In this document: in pieces, positions 16,294 through 24,205 of the stretch
Position numbering within the stretch: the first letter of the stretch is position 1
Layout of the letters: each line of letters starts with the position of its first letter
Assembly (NCBI GenBank): GCA_001464055.1
Contig: LNET01000127.1
Location: 1 to 38,735 of the forward strand
From: Burkholderiales bacterium Ga0077543
GTDB lineage: Bacteria > Pseudomonadota > Gammaproteobacteria > Burkholderiales > Burkholderiaceae_C
Length of the DNA: 38,735 bases
Reading direction: 5' to 3'
Notes under the pieces: model-generated
Told to the model about the DNA's origin: nothing
What the model saw: the letters and a program-made list of their open reading frames with translations, nothing else
Databases searched by the model: none
Program-made: the position numbers and the translations under genes

Positions 16294-16920
16294 ATGAAAC
16301 TGCACATCGCATTGCCTCGACGGGCAGCCTTCGCTGCTCTCGCCGCCTTCTCCACCCTCGGCACTGCGCTAGCGCAGCAGTCCTGGACGACGAGTGTTTC
16401 GCCGCCGTCGCAGGGCACCTTCAGCAGCCTGGCCCTGAGCGCCGCGGGCGCCGCCGTGGTCGAAGGCGAATTCACCCCCGAACTGCAGTTGACGCGCTCA
16501 GGATTCGCGAATCTCGCGTTCGCCTCCACCGGCGCCAACGTGCCCACTTTCCGCCTGACTTTCGACAGCGGCCGGGGTGTCACCGACATCACCCGCCTGC
16601 GTGTCTCGCTGAGCTCGGGCAGGGTGGTCAGCGGGGTGTTGTTCCTGGACGTGCCGCTGCGCCTTCCCGACGCCTCGCTGCTGACCCAGACCGTCAACAT
16701 CGCGCCCCAGAACGGTGGCTTTTGGCCTGCCGGCGATTACCTGCTGCAGTTCCTCTCTGGGTCGAACCAGTCCAACGTGGCTTTCCGCATCGACGACGTG
16801 ACGATGACCGCCGTGCCCGAACCGGCCAGCGTGGCGCTGCTGCTGGCGGGCATCGGCATGGTGGCCGTGGCCGCGCGGCGGCGGCGGCAGGGGGGCGAGA
16901 CGGCCGCCGGCCAGGCTTGA
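16294..16920 (+). CDS. PEP-CTERM sorting-domain protein 1
   Basis: The 208-aa exported protein has an N-terminal signal peptide (about residues 1-27, ending TALAQQ), a Ser/Thr-rich beta-type body without a recognised domain, and a C-terminal exosortase signal: VPEPAS near residue 174, a hydrophobic helix (VALLLAGIGMVAVAA) and RRRR. Such proteins are recognised by exosortase (EpsH/XrtA) and often accompany exopolysaccharide or biofilm matrix. No exosortase gene is in the window. The gene is monocistronic, converging with the MORN gene with 21 bases between. A 19-bp motif shared with PEP-CTERM gene 2 lies 138 bases upstream. Confidence 0.9.
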   Translation: MKLHIALPRRAAFAALAAFSTLGTALAQQSWTTSVSPPSQGTFSSLALSAAGAAVVEGEFTPELQLTRSGFANLAFASTGANVPTFRLTFDSGRGVTDITRLRVSLSSGRVVSGVLFLDVPLRLPDASLLTQTVNIAPQNGGFWPAGDYLLQFLSGSNQSNVAFRIDDVTMTAVPEPASVALLLAGIGMVAVAARRRRQGGETAAGQA

Positions 16921-16941
16921 GGCCCCAGCCCAAGGCGCGCC

Positions 16942-18957
16942 TCAGCGGGGCGCGGGCTGTCCCTCTTCCGTCTGCACGTCGTTGCGATAGACGCCTTGCC
17001 AGCGTTCGCCGCTGGCCCATTCCATCGTCGCCTTGCCGTGCTTGAGCCCGGCACGCCACGCGCCGGTGTAGCGTGAACCGTTGGCCCAGGTGTAGATGCC
17101 TTCGCCATCGGGCTGTCCCTGGTCGAACTGGCCGGTGTAATGGTCCCCGGAGGCGTACTTCATCACCCCCTGTCCCTGTGGCACGCCAGCGCGGACCTCG
17201 CCTTCGTAGACGTTGCCGTTGGCGAACGCCAGGCGGCCGCGACCCTGGGCGACACCGTCCTGCCAGGGCCCTTCGTAGAGCTGGCCGTTGCGCCAGCGAT
17301 AACGGCCCTGGCCGTGCGCCAGCCCGTTGCTGAACGTGCCTTCGTAGACGTCGCCGGAAGGAAAGCGCATACGCCCCTTGTCGCCCATCGCATTGGCGCG
17401 GATCTCGCCTTCGAACTGCCCGCCGTCGGGGAATGAAATCCGGCCGACACCCTGAGCCTTGCCGTTCTCCCAGCGGCCTTCGATCTGTAGGCCGTTGGTC
17501 CAGGTGTAGGTGCCCTGGCCCTGCGGGATGCCAGCGATGACGCCACCGGTGTAAGTGGCGCCATTCGCGTAGACATAGCGCCCCTGTCCGTTCGGTTCGC
17601 CGGCGCGGAAATCGCCCTCGAACTGATTGCCATTGGCAAAGCGCATCATGCCCTTGCCCTGCGGGAGGTCCTGCACCCATTCGCCGCGGTAGCTGGCACC
17701 GGTGCTCCACGCGCCTTCGCCCTGGCCGTGGCGGCGGTTGTCGACGACCTGGCCCTGGTAGCGGTCGCCGTTGGGCCAGGCCAGACGCCCGCTGCCGTTC
17801 ACGGTCTGGCGATGGCGGTCGAACTCGAAGTCGCCTTCGATGGCCAGGCCGTTGGCCGTGACCATGGTGAAGGCCGCTGCGGCGGCGCCAGCCGGCGTGG
17901 CGACAGGCGTTCCGCCGAAAGGCGCCGAGGCGTTCGCCAGCGTCTTCGTGCGGCCGGACACGGGAGCGCCAGGCTCTGCTGCAGGCGGGCCCGCCGCGGC
18001 TGAGACGGCGGCTGCCGATGCGGCCGCAGCCGCCGCGGATACCGCGGCGCGAGCAGGCCGGGCCACGGTGGGCAGCGGCTCCTCGGGCGGGTAGCTGCGC
18101 ACCCAGAGCGTGCCACGTTCACGCGCCAGGCTCTGGGCATTGCTGCGGGCCAGGTCCAGCGCCTGCCCCTTGCAGCTCTCGAAGGTGTCGCGCCAGAGGG
18201 TTTCGGCCACTTGCTGCTGCTGTTGGCGCTCTGCAGCTTCCAGCGCACCGGCCGCGTTGCGGTGGCGCTGCGTGTAAGCGCGCGCCCGGTCGAACAGCGG
18301 CGCGCAGAACTCGGCGTTGTGCGCGTCCAGCGCGACCTGGTCGCGGGCCAGCAGCGCCCGGCGCTGAGGCTCGCCTTCGCATTCTTCGGACGCGAGTTCC
18401 CAGGCCCCTTCGGCCTTGCCGAAGAGTCCGCTGGCGTCGGACCAGCGGCGTTCGGAGAGCGCCTGGCGCGCCAGCTCCTGCAAGGCCGCGGCGTTCTTGC
18501 TGCTGCTGGCACAGGCCGCGCCGCTGCCCAGCTGCTCACCCAGGCGCTGGCGCTGGCGCTGGTTCTCGCGCAGGTTGCGTTCGGCCCGTTGGCGCGGACG
18601 GTCCTGGCAGGCGCCGACCGCGGCCTGCCATTCCTGGATGGCCTCGTCCAGGTGCCGGGTCAGCTGCGCGGCGTCGGCCCGCTGCGACTGCGCTCCGGCC
18701 GCGCGCAGGTCGGCGGCCATCGCCGACGCGGTGGCTTGGCTGCAGCTGGGTGCGGCGTCGGCGGCGGCCGGCGCTGTGCCGGCTGCCGCCTGTGCTGCAG
18801 CCGATGCAGCCGCCTGCGCGGGCGCGGGCGCTGGCACCAACTTGTCGGTTGCCGCATCCGGCGGCGGGCTCGCCGGTGCCTGGGCCACCGCCGGCCATGC
18901 CGCAGCCAGGGTCCAGAGGGCAAGGGCGCCGCCCAGCAGCCGCAGGGCCCTGTTCAT
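16942..18957 (-). CDS. Secreted or periplasmic MORN-repeat protein
   Basis: The 671-aa product has a signal peptide (residues 1-25, ending PAVAQA), an Ala/Pro-rich low-complexity linker (about 26-70), a Cys-containing helical region (about 70-280, with QQQQQ and several RQR runs), a second Ala-rich linker, then about 13 MORN repeats of 23 residues (from residue 371 to the end; core YEGxxxxGxxxGxGxxxxxxG). MORN repeats form beta-hairpin solenoids and bind lipids or proteins. The function here is unknown. The ATG overlaps the stop of the upstream lipoprotein gene as ATGA, so the two are co-translated and probably act together in the envelope. Confidence 0.85.
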   Translation of the reverse strand: MNRALRLLGGALALWTLAAAWPAVAQAPASPPPDAATDKLVPAPAPAQAAASAAAQAAAGTAPAAADAAPSCSQATASAMAADLRAAGAQSQRADAAQLTRHLDEAIQEWQAAVGACQDRPRQRAERNLRENQRQRQRLGEQLGSGAACASSSKNAAALQELARQALSERRWSDASGLFGKAEGAWELASEECEGEPQRRALLARDQVALDAHNAEFCAPLFDRARAYTQRHRNAAGALEAAERQQQQQVAETLWRDTFESCKGQALDLARSNAQSLARERGTLWVRSYPPEEPLPTVARPARAAVSAAAAAASAAAVSAAAGPPAAEPGAPVSGRTKTLANASAPFGGTPVATPAGAAAAAFTMVTANGLAIEGDFEFDRHRQTVNGSGRLAWPNGDRYQGQVVDNRRHGQGEGAWSTGASYRGEWVQDLPQGKGMMRFANGNQFEGDFRAGEPNGQGRYVYANGATYTGGVIAGIPQGQGTYTWTNGLQIEGRWENGKAQGVGRISFPDGGQFEGEIRANAMGDKGRMRFPSGDVYEGTFSNGLAHGQGRYRWRNGQLYEGPWQDGVAQGRGRLAFANGNVYEGEVRAGVPQGQGVMKYASGDHYTGQFDQGQPDGEGIYTWANGSRYTGAWRAGLKHGKATMEWASGERWQGVYRNDVQTEEGQPAPR
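16975..17847 (-). repeat. MORN array, about 13 units of 69 bp
   Basis: The 23-codon units are diverged at both DNA and protein level but remain in exact register without indels. The first (with a longer insert, DRHRQTVNG) and the last (losing the final glycines) are degenerate. Confidence 0.85.
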
Positions 18958-20342
18958 GGCTTCTCCTTCGAGCTCACGGGCATGTCCATCAATGCGGCGA
19001 CCAGGCCGTAGGCGTAGGGGCCGTCGGCGACTGTCGGACTGTCGTGATAGCTGAAGCCTGCGTCGCCGGAGGCCAGCGGCATCGCGCCCAGCTCCGCGCC
19101 CAACGAGTCGGGCCGCAGCCCCTTGAGCAGGGCCAGCATCGCCACCTCCAGGCCATCGGCGGCGAACTGCTGCTCCAGCGCGGCCATGCGTTCGCTGTCG
19201 AAGACGAAGGCGTTGGACGCGCGGCTGGTCTCGGCCAGCCTCTGGTGCAGCGCCACGCCGGCCAGCGGGTTGGCGTTGAGCAAGCCCATGCGCCGGCGAG
19301 CCCAGGCGTCGGCCTGGTCGAACACCGTGGCGGCGACGCGCGACACCCCGCCCAGCCGGCCACGGTTGATCACCGCCTGCTGCATCGCCGTGGCCATGCG
19401 CATGCGCAGCAGCTTCTCGCTGGCGTCGTTGGCGGCGTCCCTCAGCAGGTCGATGGCGTAGGCCCGGGCCTGGTCGATGAGCTGCTGCTTGAGCAGTTCG
19501 GTGGCCACCTGCGCGGCCACGGTCTGCGCGGTCTTCACCGCCGCCTCGGCCGCCAGTGCAGCGCCCTTCAGCCCGGACGCCAGCGTGGCCAGGTTGTACA
19601 GCGTGGTGCCGATGCTCACGGTGTAGTGGAAGGCCTTCATGCGCAGGCCCCCTTCCTCGGAAAGGCCCTGGGTCCACAGCACCACCCACAGCGCCTCGTC
19701 CTCGGTCAGCGGACCGCGCACCAGTTCCAGCGGGTGCAGGGTCAGCAGCCAGTGGTAGTCCTGCAGTTGCGGCGTGTTGGGTGGCGCCAGCCGCACATAG
19801 CCGCGGCAGACCTCGAAGGGCTGGACCTTGACCGTACGCCCCAGCGCGGTGGTGACCATGAAGGGCTCGCCAAGGTCGCGCATCTGTGCCAGCGTTTGCA
19901 GCAGCAGCGCAGCGTCGTGTTCGCGGCGCAGCTTGCCGACCGCGACGATGCGTTCGCCGGCTTGCAGCGGTGACGCCGCGACGGCTGCGACCACGGTCAG
20001 CCGTTCGTCGACGTCCAGCGCTCGCACCCAGGCCACGCGCTCGTCGGCCGACCAGTCCGCGGCCGAAGCCACCGAGAAAGGCAGTTCCCATTGCTTGTCG
20101 CATTCGGTGTCGCGCAGCTCGGCGCTGCGCACGATGGCCGGGCGCAGCATGCGTTCCCCGGCACCGTAGTCGCGGATCTGAGCAAGCAGCTTCTCGTCGA
20201 CGGCGCGGCCATCGTCGCGGGTGAAGCCGGGCGTGGCGCAACCCGTCAAGACCAGTGTTGCCAGGAGCAGCAGGCCTGCTGCAAGCCATCGCCCGACCGC
20301 GCTGCCGTCCCTCGCTGCTGCCGGTGCGCTCCAAGCCTGCAT
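18954..20342 (-). CDS. Predicted outer-envelope lipoprotein, unknown function
   Basis: The 462-aa product has a lipoprotein signal: a hydrophobic run followed by the lipobox LTGC, giving acylated Cys35. The mature part is mostly helical and Ala/Leu-rich, with a membrane-like or amphipathic stretch (SIGTTLYNLATLASGLKGAALAAEAA). I do not recognise a domain. The frame is open further upstream to 20465, but ATG 20342 gives the proper signal peptide and has a GGGAG about 10 bases before it. It ends in an ATGA overlap with the MORN-repeat gene. A two-gene envelope operon is the clearest inference. Confidence 0.75.
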   Translation of the reverse strand: MQAWSAPAAARDGSAVGRWLAAGLLLLATLVLTGCATPGFTRDDGRAVDEKLLAQIRDYGAGERMLRPAIVRSAELRDTECDKQWELPFSVASAADWSADERVAWVRALDVDERLTVVAAVAASPLQAGERIVAVGKLRREHDAALLLQTLAQMRDLGEPFMVTTALGRTVKVQPFEVCRGYVRLAPPNTPQLQDYHWLLTLHPLELVRGPLTEDEALWVVLWTQGLSEEGGLRMKAFHYTVSIGTTLYNLATLASGLKGAALAAEAAVKTAQTVAAQVATELLKQQLIDQARAYAIDLLRDAANDASEKLLRMRMATAMQQAVINRGRLGGVSRVAATVFDQADAWARRRMGLLNANPLAGVALHQRLAETSRASNAFVFDSERMAALEQQFAADGLEVAMLALLKGLRPDSLGAELGAMPLASGDAGFSYHDSPTVADGPYAYGLVAALMDMPVSSKEKP

Positions 20343-20399
20343 ATGCTGCCCGCTCCCTGTTGCCGACCCCGCTGCGCGGGCCTTGTTTGATGGCAGGAA

Positions 20400-20427
20400 A
20401 GTATAGGGGGACGTTACAAGTTGTCTC
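20400..20427 (-). promoter_or_regulatory. Possible promoter of the lipoprotein-MORN operon
   Basis: On the minus strand GAGACA (20427-20422, 4 of 6 matches), a 16-base spacer and TATACT (20405-20400, 5 of 6 matches). It lies about 60 bases before the lipoprotein ATG. Confidence 0.4.
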
Positions 20428-20510
20428 TGCAACCGCTGCTCGGACCGGCGCAAAGGGCCGCGCAAAACAGTCCCACAGGATAGGCACCTGCCTCGACCTG
20501 GGGGGTTGTG

Positions 20511-20529
20511 CTACCGGGATCGTGCGATG
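20511..20529 (+). promoter_or_regulatory. 19-bp motif upstream of PEP-CTERM gene 2 (copy 2)
   Basis: CTACCGGGATCGTGCGATG, 17 of 19 identical to 16138-16156 and 151 bases before the start codon. Similar placement before two otherwise unrelated PEP-CTERM genes suggests a shared control site. Confidence 0.45.
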
Positions 20530-20679
20530 CCCCGCGATGCACCGGCCGATAAGGTTCGAGCCATGGACTCCATTGGCGTTGGGATCCATCAGGAGTCGAT
20601 GCGCAACGAGCCGCATTCGATCCTTGCCGAGCCGGCCGTCCTCTTTGTCCGTCCTCTCCTCTTCAATCAAGGTGCAAAC

Positions 20680-21285
20680 ATGAAAACCAAACTTGCTCTC
20701 GCGGCAATCGCGTCCTGCCTGACATTCGGCGCTTCGGCGCAGAGCTTCGTCGACTCCTTCGACAACATGACCCGCTTGCCGCAGTGGTCGTTGAGCCCCA
20801 CGTCATCGGTGATCGATGCCATCGGTTCGGATGACTAACTGTACGTGGCTGCCGCAGGTGTGGGCGGCTCCGCGACCTTCAGTTTCACCACGATCGCCCC
20901 GATGACCTCGGTGCGGCTGAGCATGCTGTATGCCGGCCAGGGGGATCCGGTGTTCAACCCCGGCAGCGGCGCCGGCACGATCCAGTTCTCGACCGGCAAC
21001 TTCAGCCAGAGCCTCGTGTTGCCGGCCACCGGTTTCACCACCGACAACCCTGGGCCCCTGGGCAGGTCGTTCTCGACCGAGTTCTTCCGTGCCATCCCGC
21101 AGGGCGCCCTCGTCAGCCTGCGATTCCAGGGCTCGCTTCCCGGCATGAACATCGACAACGTCAGCATCACCGCCGTTCCCGAGCCCGGTACCTACGCGCT
21201 GATGCTGGCCGGTCTGGGCCTGGTGGGCTTCCTGGCGCGACGTCGCCGCACGGCAAGTTCCGACGCGCTGCTGCCCGCGGCCTGA
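20680..21285 (+). pseudogene. PEP-CTERM protein gene 2, interrupted by an in-frame TAA
   Basis: The gene starts at ATG 20680 (AAGG 7 bases upstream) and encodes a signal peptide (MKTKLALAAIASCLTFGASA). It then meets TAA at 20836-20838 after 52 codons. The same frame continues with no shift (LYVAAAGVGGSATFSF and onward) to a normal PEP-CTERM end: VPEPGT, a hydrophobic helix and RRRR, stopping at 21285. The intact product would be about 200 aa. Context (SDD-stop-LYVAAAG) suggests a single substitution, for example from TAC or CAA. The downstream part shows no further damage, so the mutation is recent, is a sequencing error, or is tolerated by readthrough. As it stands only a 52-aa secreted stub would be made. 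Confidence 0.8.
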
Positions 21286-21374
21286 TACAGCCCGTCGGCA
21301 GCGATGTCGCTGTCCGCCAAACTCAGCTTGCACCCCCGGCTTGCAGCCCAGGGGTCTGGGCATCGGCCTGAACG

Positions 21375-22070
21375 TCAGTCGATCTGGCCTGCAGAACGGG
21401 CCAGATTGACGGCCTGCAGGCGAGTCTTCGCCCCCAGCTTGGAGTGGCAGTTGCGCAGATGGGTGCTTACCGTGTGCAAGGACAGGCCGAGCAGGCGCGC
21501 AACCTCCGGGCCCGACTGTCCGCTCGCCACCAGGCCCAGAATTTCAGCTTCGCGTTCGGTCAGCGGATCGGCCGACGGTTGGTGCGAAGGCTGGGTCTTC
21601 AGGGGATGCTGCATCCGCGGCGGGGCGCCAGGTTCGAACATGCGCAGCAGGTGGCGCGCCACCTGGGGAGAAATGGGCGCGGCACCATGCGTCACTTCCA
21701 GGATGGCGCCGATCAGCGCCTCGTCGCTGGCGTCCTTCAGCAGGTAGCCCTGGGCGCCCGCCGACAGTGCGGTCAGCACGCGCCAGTCGTCGTCGAACAT
21801 CGAGATCACCAGGGCCTTGGCCTGCGGCAGCAGCCGGCGCTGGGCGCGGATGATGTTGGTGCCGTCACCGTCGGGCAGGCCCAGGTCGACCAGCAGCACG
21901 TCGAGCGCGGGCCGGCCTTCCAGGTGGTGCAGCGCTTCACGGGCCAACCCGGTGCTGCCCGTCAGCCACAGCAGCGGACTGGACATGACCGCGCGTTCGA
22001 AATCGCCGCGCAGCACCTCGTCGTCTTCGACGATGTAGACACGGATGCGGTTCTGCGTTGTGATGTCCAT
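21375..22070 (-). CDS. NarL/FixJ-type response regulator 1
   Basis: The 231-aa two-component regulator has a receiver domain (residues 8-125, acidic pocket EDD, phospho-acceptor Asp62 in LLVDLGLPDGDG, Lys in YLLKD) and a LuxR-type helix-turn-helix (LTEREAEILGLVASGQSGPEVARLL) in the last 65 residues. It lies 67 bases downstream of histidine kinase 1 on the same strand and is its likely partner. No good ribosome-binding site is seen; the spacer before it contains a 14-bp tandem repeat. It converges with PEP-CTERM gene 2, and the 89 bases between show no clear terminator. Confidence 0.93.
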   Translation of the reverse strand: MDITTQNRIRVYIVEDDEVLRGDFERAVMSSPLLWLTGSTGLAREALHHLEGRPALDVLLVDLGLPDGDGTNIIRAQRRLLPQAKALVISMFDDDWRVLTALSAGAQGYLLKDASDEALIGAILEVTHGAAPISPQVARHLLRMFEPGAPPRMQHPLKTQPSHQPSADPLTEREAEILGLVASGQSGPEVARLLGLSLHTVSTHLRNCHSKLGAKTRLQAVNLARSAGQID

Positions 22071-22080
22071 GTGCGGTGCC

Positions 22081-22108
22081 GTTCGCTGTTTGTCGTTCGC
22101 TGTTTGCC
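22081..22108. repeat. 14-bp tandem duplication between kinase 1 and regulator 1
   Basis: GTTCGCTGTTTGTC is followed directly by GTTCGCTGTTTGCC (13 of 14 identical). It lies just upstream of the regulator ATG, where a ribosome-binding site would be expected. Confidence 0.7.
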
Positions 22109-22137
22109 GTCCGCCCTGGGCGGTTGGCCGTTGTCCA

Positions 22138-23940
22138 TCACCCGGTCATCGCTACCGGCAAAACCAGGCTGACGATGGTGCCGCCACGCGCACCGGGTTG
22201 CACCTGGAGCAGCGCACCCAGCCGAGCGGCCCGGCGCTGCATGCCCGGAAGGCCCTGGCCACGGCGGCCCAGCCCCTTCAGGGCCGCAACTGCAGACACG
22301 CCCGTGCCGTCGTCGGCAATCTGCAGTTCGCTGCCACCGGGCACCGGCCGCAGGCTGATGCGGATGCACTGCGCCTGCGCATGCTGCACGGCGTTGCTCA
22401 GCGCTTCCTGCAGGATGCGCAGCACCTGCAGCGCCTGGTCGGGCGACAACAGCCGGCGCGTCGGCAATGCGTCGATGGTCCACTGCAGGCGGGGCCCCAG
22501 CGCATTCAGGCGCGACTGGTTGCGTTCCTTCCACTGCTCGACCAGTGACTGCAAGTCCTGCGCGGCGGTTTCCTGCGCATCGATGATCAGCCGCATGTCG
22601 GTCAGCGCCTCCTGGAGGGTGCGCGCCAACTCCTCGCGCGGCACGTCGTCGCGCCGCGCCAGGCGCAGCGCCGTCACCAACTGCGAGCCCACGCCGTCGT
22701 GCATGTCCAGCATCATGCGCTGGCGCTCTTCCAGCACCGCCATCTGGCGTTGCAGCGGGGCGTCTTGCTGCTGCTGCGCCAGGTGGCGCGCACCCAGCCA
22801 AAGCAGCACCAGCAGGAAGGGCAGGCCGCTGCCTGGTGTCAGCATGAAGGGGTCGGGCGGGATCAGGTCCAGCACCACCAGCATCAGCTGCACCGACCCC
22901 GCAAACCACAGCAGTTCGCTGCCCGCCAGCAGCAGCGCCGGCTGCGTCCGTTCGCGCCATGCCCAGTGCATCAGCCAGACGGTGCTCAGGCAGCGCAGCA
23001 CCGTGGTGGGCAACATCAAGGCGCCGAGCATCGCGGACGAAGGTTCGGTCAGCAAGACCGCTGCGGCGCCAGCCAGCGAGGCCGAGGACACGATCGTCAG
23101 CGCGCGCGGGTACCACGGCCAGCCCTGGCCGCTCATCCGCCACAGCAGGGTCAGCAGGGCCCAGTGGAACGCAATCCACATCGCTGCGACCCCCGCTTCC
23201 ATGTAGACCCGGGGCAAGGGCAGGTCGGGCATCAGGTAGTGCCACTGCGACGCGGCCCACAGCAGCATCGTCGCCACGGCCGAAGGCAGCAGTGGGTTCG
23301 GCTGATGCCACCACAGGCGCACACCCAGCACCAGGGCCCCCAGCAGCAGCACGAGCATGATCTGCGGCACCACGCCCTGAGGGATCTCGCGCAGCAGGTA
23401 TTCCCCCCGCAGTGCCTGGGGTGTACCGATGCTGATGCCGGAGATCCAGGCCGGAACGGCGGCGCTGCCGGCCAGACGCACCATCAGTTCGTTCTGGCCC
23501 GGCTTGAGCAGACCCGTTGGCAGTACCAGCCAGTGTGGCCGGTGCAGCATCTGCGTTCCCGCCGGGCCGCCGGGCACTTCGAACCGCACACCGGGGTTCA
23601 AGAGCGAGCCGTTCAATCGGAATTCGGCCGTGGTGACCACGCGCTGGGCCAGCAGCACCAGGGGCCGTTCGGGCACGCGGTCGAGGTCGAACTGGATGCG
23701 ATACCAGCCGATGCTGCCGCCGGTCTGCGGCAGGTCCAGGAAAGTCTGGGGCAGCTCCACCGGCACCCAGCCCCGGGCGGGTGGCTGCGCGTCGTTCCCC
23801 AGCACGAAGTCGGCCTGGGTCAGGCGCAGCAGCAGGGGCTCGCTGCCCTGTGCAGTGGCGGGCGCCGGGCCCACCAGCATCAGGGCAATCCAGAGCAGCG
23901 CCGCTGCGGTCCAGCGACAGACGGGGCAGGCTGCGCTCAT
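22138..23940 (-). CDS. Sensor histidine kinase 1 (periplasmic beta domain, polytopic membrane region, HisKA_3)
   Basis: The product is 600 aa from ATG 23940; a GTG at 24018 is possible but would bury the signal sequence. Order: signal peptide (1-30), a periplasmic beta-rich domain (about 35-180) resembling the 7TMR-DISM extracellular type, about seven membrane helices (about 185-380), a short coiled coil, then a NarX-like kinase core. His414 in DMHDGVGSQL is the phospho-acceptor, and Asn516 in EALSNAVQHA marks the ATPase N box, with DDGTGV following. The ligand is unknown; carbohydrate-like molecules are a family-level guess. It forms an operon with regulator 1 and diverges from regulator 2. 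Confidence 0.88.
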   Translation of the reverse strand: MSAACPVCRWTAAALLWIALMLVGPAPATAQGSEPLLLRLTQADFVLGNDAQPPARGWVPVELPQTFLDLPQTGGSIGWYRIQFDLDRVPERPLVLLAQRVVTTAEFRLNGSLLNPGVRFEVPGGPAGTQMLHRPHWLVLPTGLLKPGQNELMVRLAGSAAVPAWISGISIGTPQALRGEYLLREIPQGVVPQIMLVLLLGALVLGVRLWWHQPNPLLPSAVATMLLWAASQWHYLMPDLPLPRVYMEAGVAAMWIAFHWALLTLLWRMSGQGWPWYPRALTIVSSASLAGAAAVLLTEPSSAMLGALMLPTTVLRCLSTVWLMHWAWRERTQPALLLAGSELLWFAGSVQLMLVVLDLIPPDPFMLTPGSGLPFLLVLLWLGARHLAQQQQDAPLQRQMAVLEERQRMMLDMHDGVGSQLVTALRLARRDDVPREELARTLQEALTDMRLIIDAQETAAQDLQSLVEQWKERNQSRLNALGPRLQWTIDALPTRRLLSPDQALQVLRILQEALSNAVQHAQAQCIRISLRPVPGGSELQIADDGTGVSAVAALKGLGRRGQGLPGMQRRAARLGALLQVQPGARGGTIVSLVLPVAMTG

Positions 23941-24120
23941 GGGGCGGGTCAGTGAACCCGAGACGCCGGTGCAATCGTCCGGCCCCCGTCCACTGCGATG
24001 TCTAGGCGCACTGCGCACTCAAGAGCCTGGTCGACAGTTCACTCTGAGAGCGGGTCATCGGTTTCCCTGTCGTCGTTGGATGCGTCAGCACGAGAATCTA
24101 AGTCGGACCCCGATTGCAAG

Positions 24121-24170
24121 TCGATGCGACCATGGTCCACACTCCCCCCGTTCGCGGGGTGGCCGTTTGG
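24121..24170. repeat. 50-bp repeated element, copy A (kinase 1/regulator 2 spacer)
   Basis: It matches 25644-25693 at 42 of 50 positions with no gap. Invariant cores are GTCCACAC and CCCCCCGTTCGCG. It lies about 36 bases before regulator 2 (plus strand) and about 180 bases before kinase 1 (minus strand). Confidence 0.8.
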
Positions 24171-24205
24171 GCAGAATCACGCAATCGATTGAAAGACGAC
24201 TGCAC

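Larger units (their letters stand above)
20343..20679. other. Divergent spacer between the lipoprotein and PEP-CTERM gene 2
   Basis: This spacer of 337 bases has no supported gene, although the frame in front of PEP-CTERM gene 2 happens to be open from 20506. It holds a possible leftward promoter (20400-20427), the 19-bp motif (20511-20529), and two GCGATGC heptamers 10 bases apart (20524-20530 and 20534-20540). Confidence 0.6.

Noticed and set aside
16942..20670. A single 1242-codon leftward frame joining the MORN protein to sequence inside the lipoprotein gene
   Set aside because: The upstream half is out of frame with the clear lipoprotein reading; the signal peptide at 18957 and the ATGA overlap show two separate genes.
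20836..20838. Recoded (selenocysteine-type) stop in PEP-CTERM gene 2
   Set aside because: The codon is TAA, not TGA, and no hairpin typical of recoding stands out after it.
22040..22140. A small gene in the spacer between kinase 1 and regulator 1
   Set aside because: The open stretches there come from the 14-bp tandem repeat and show no start signal.
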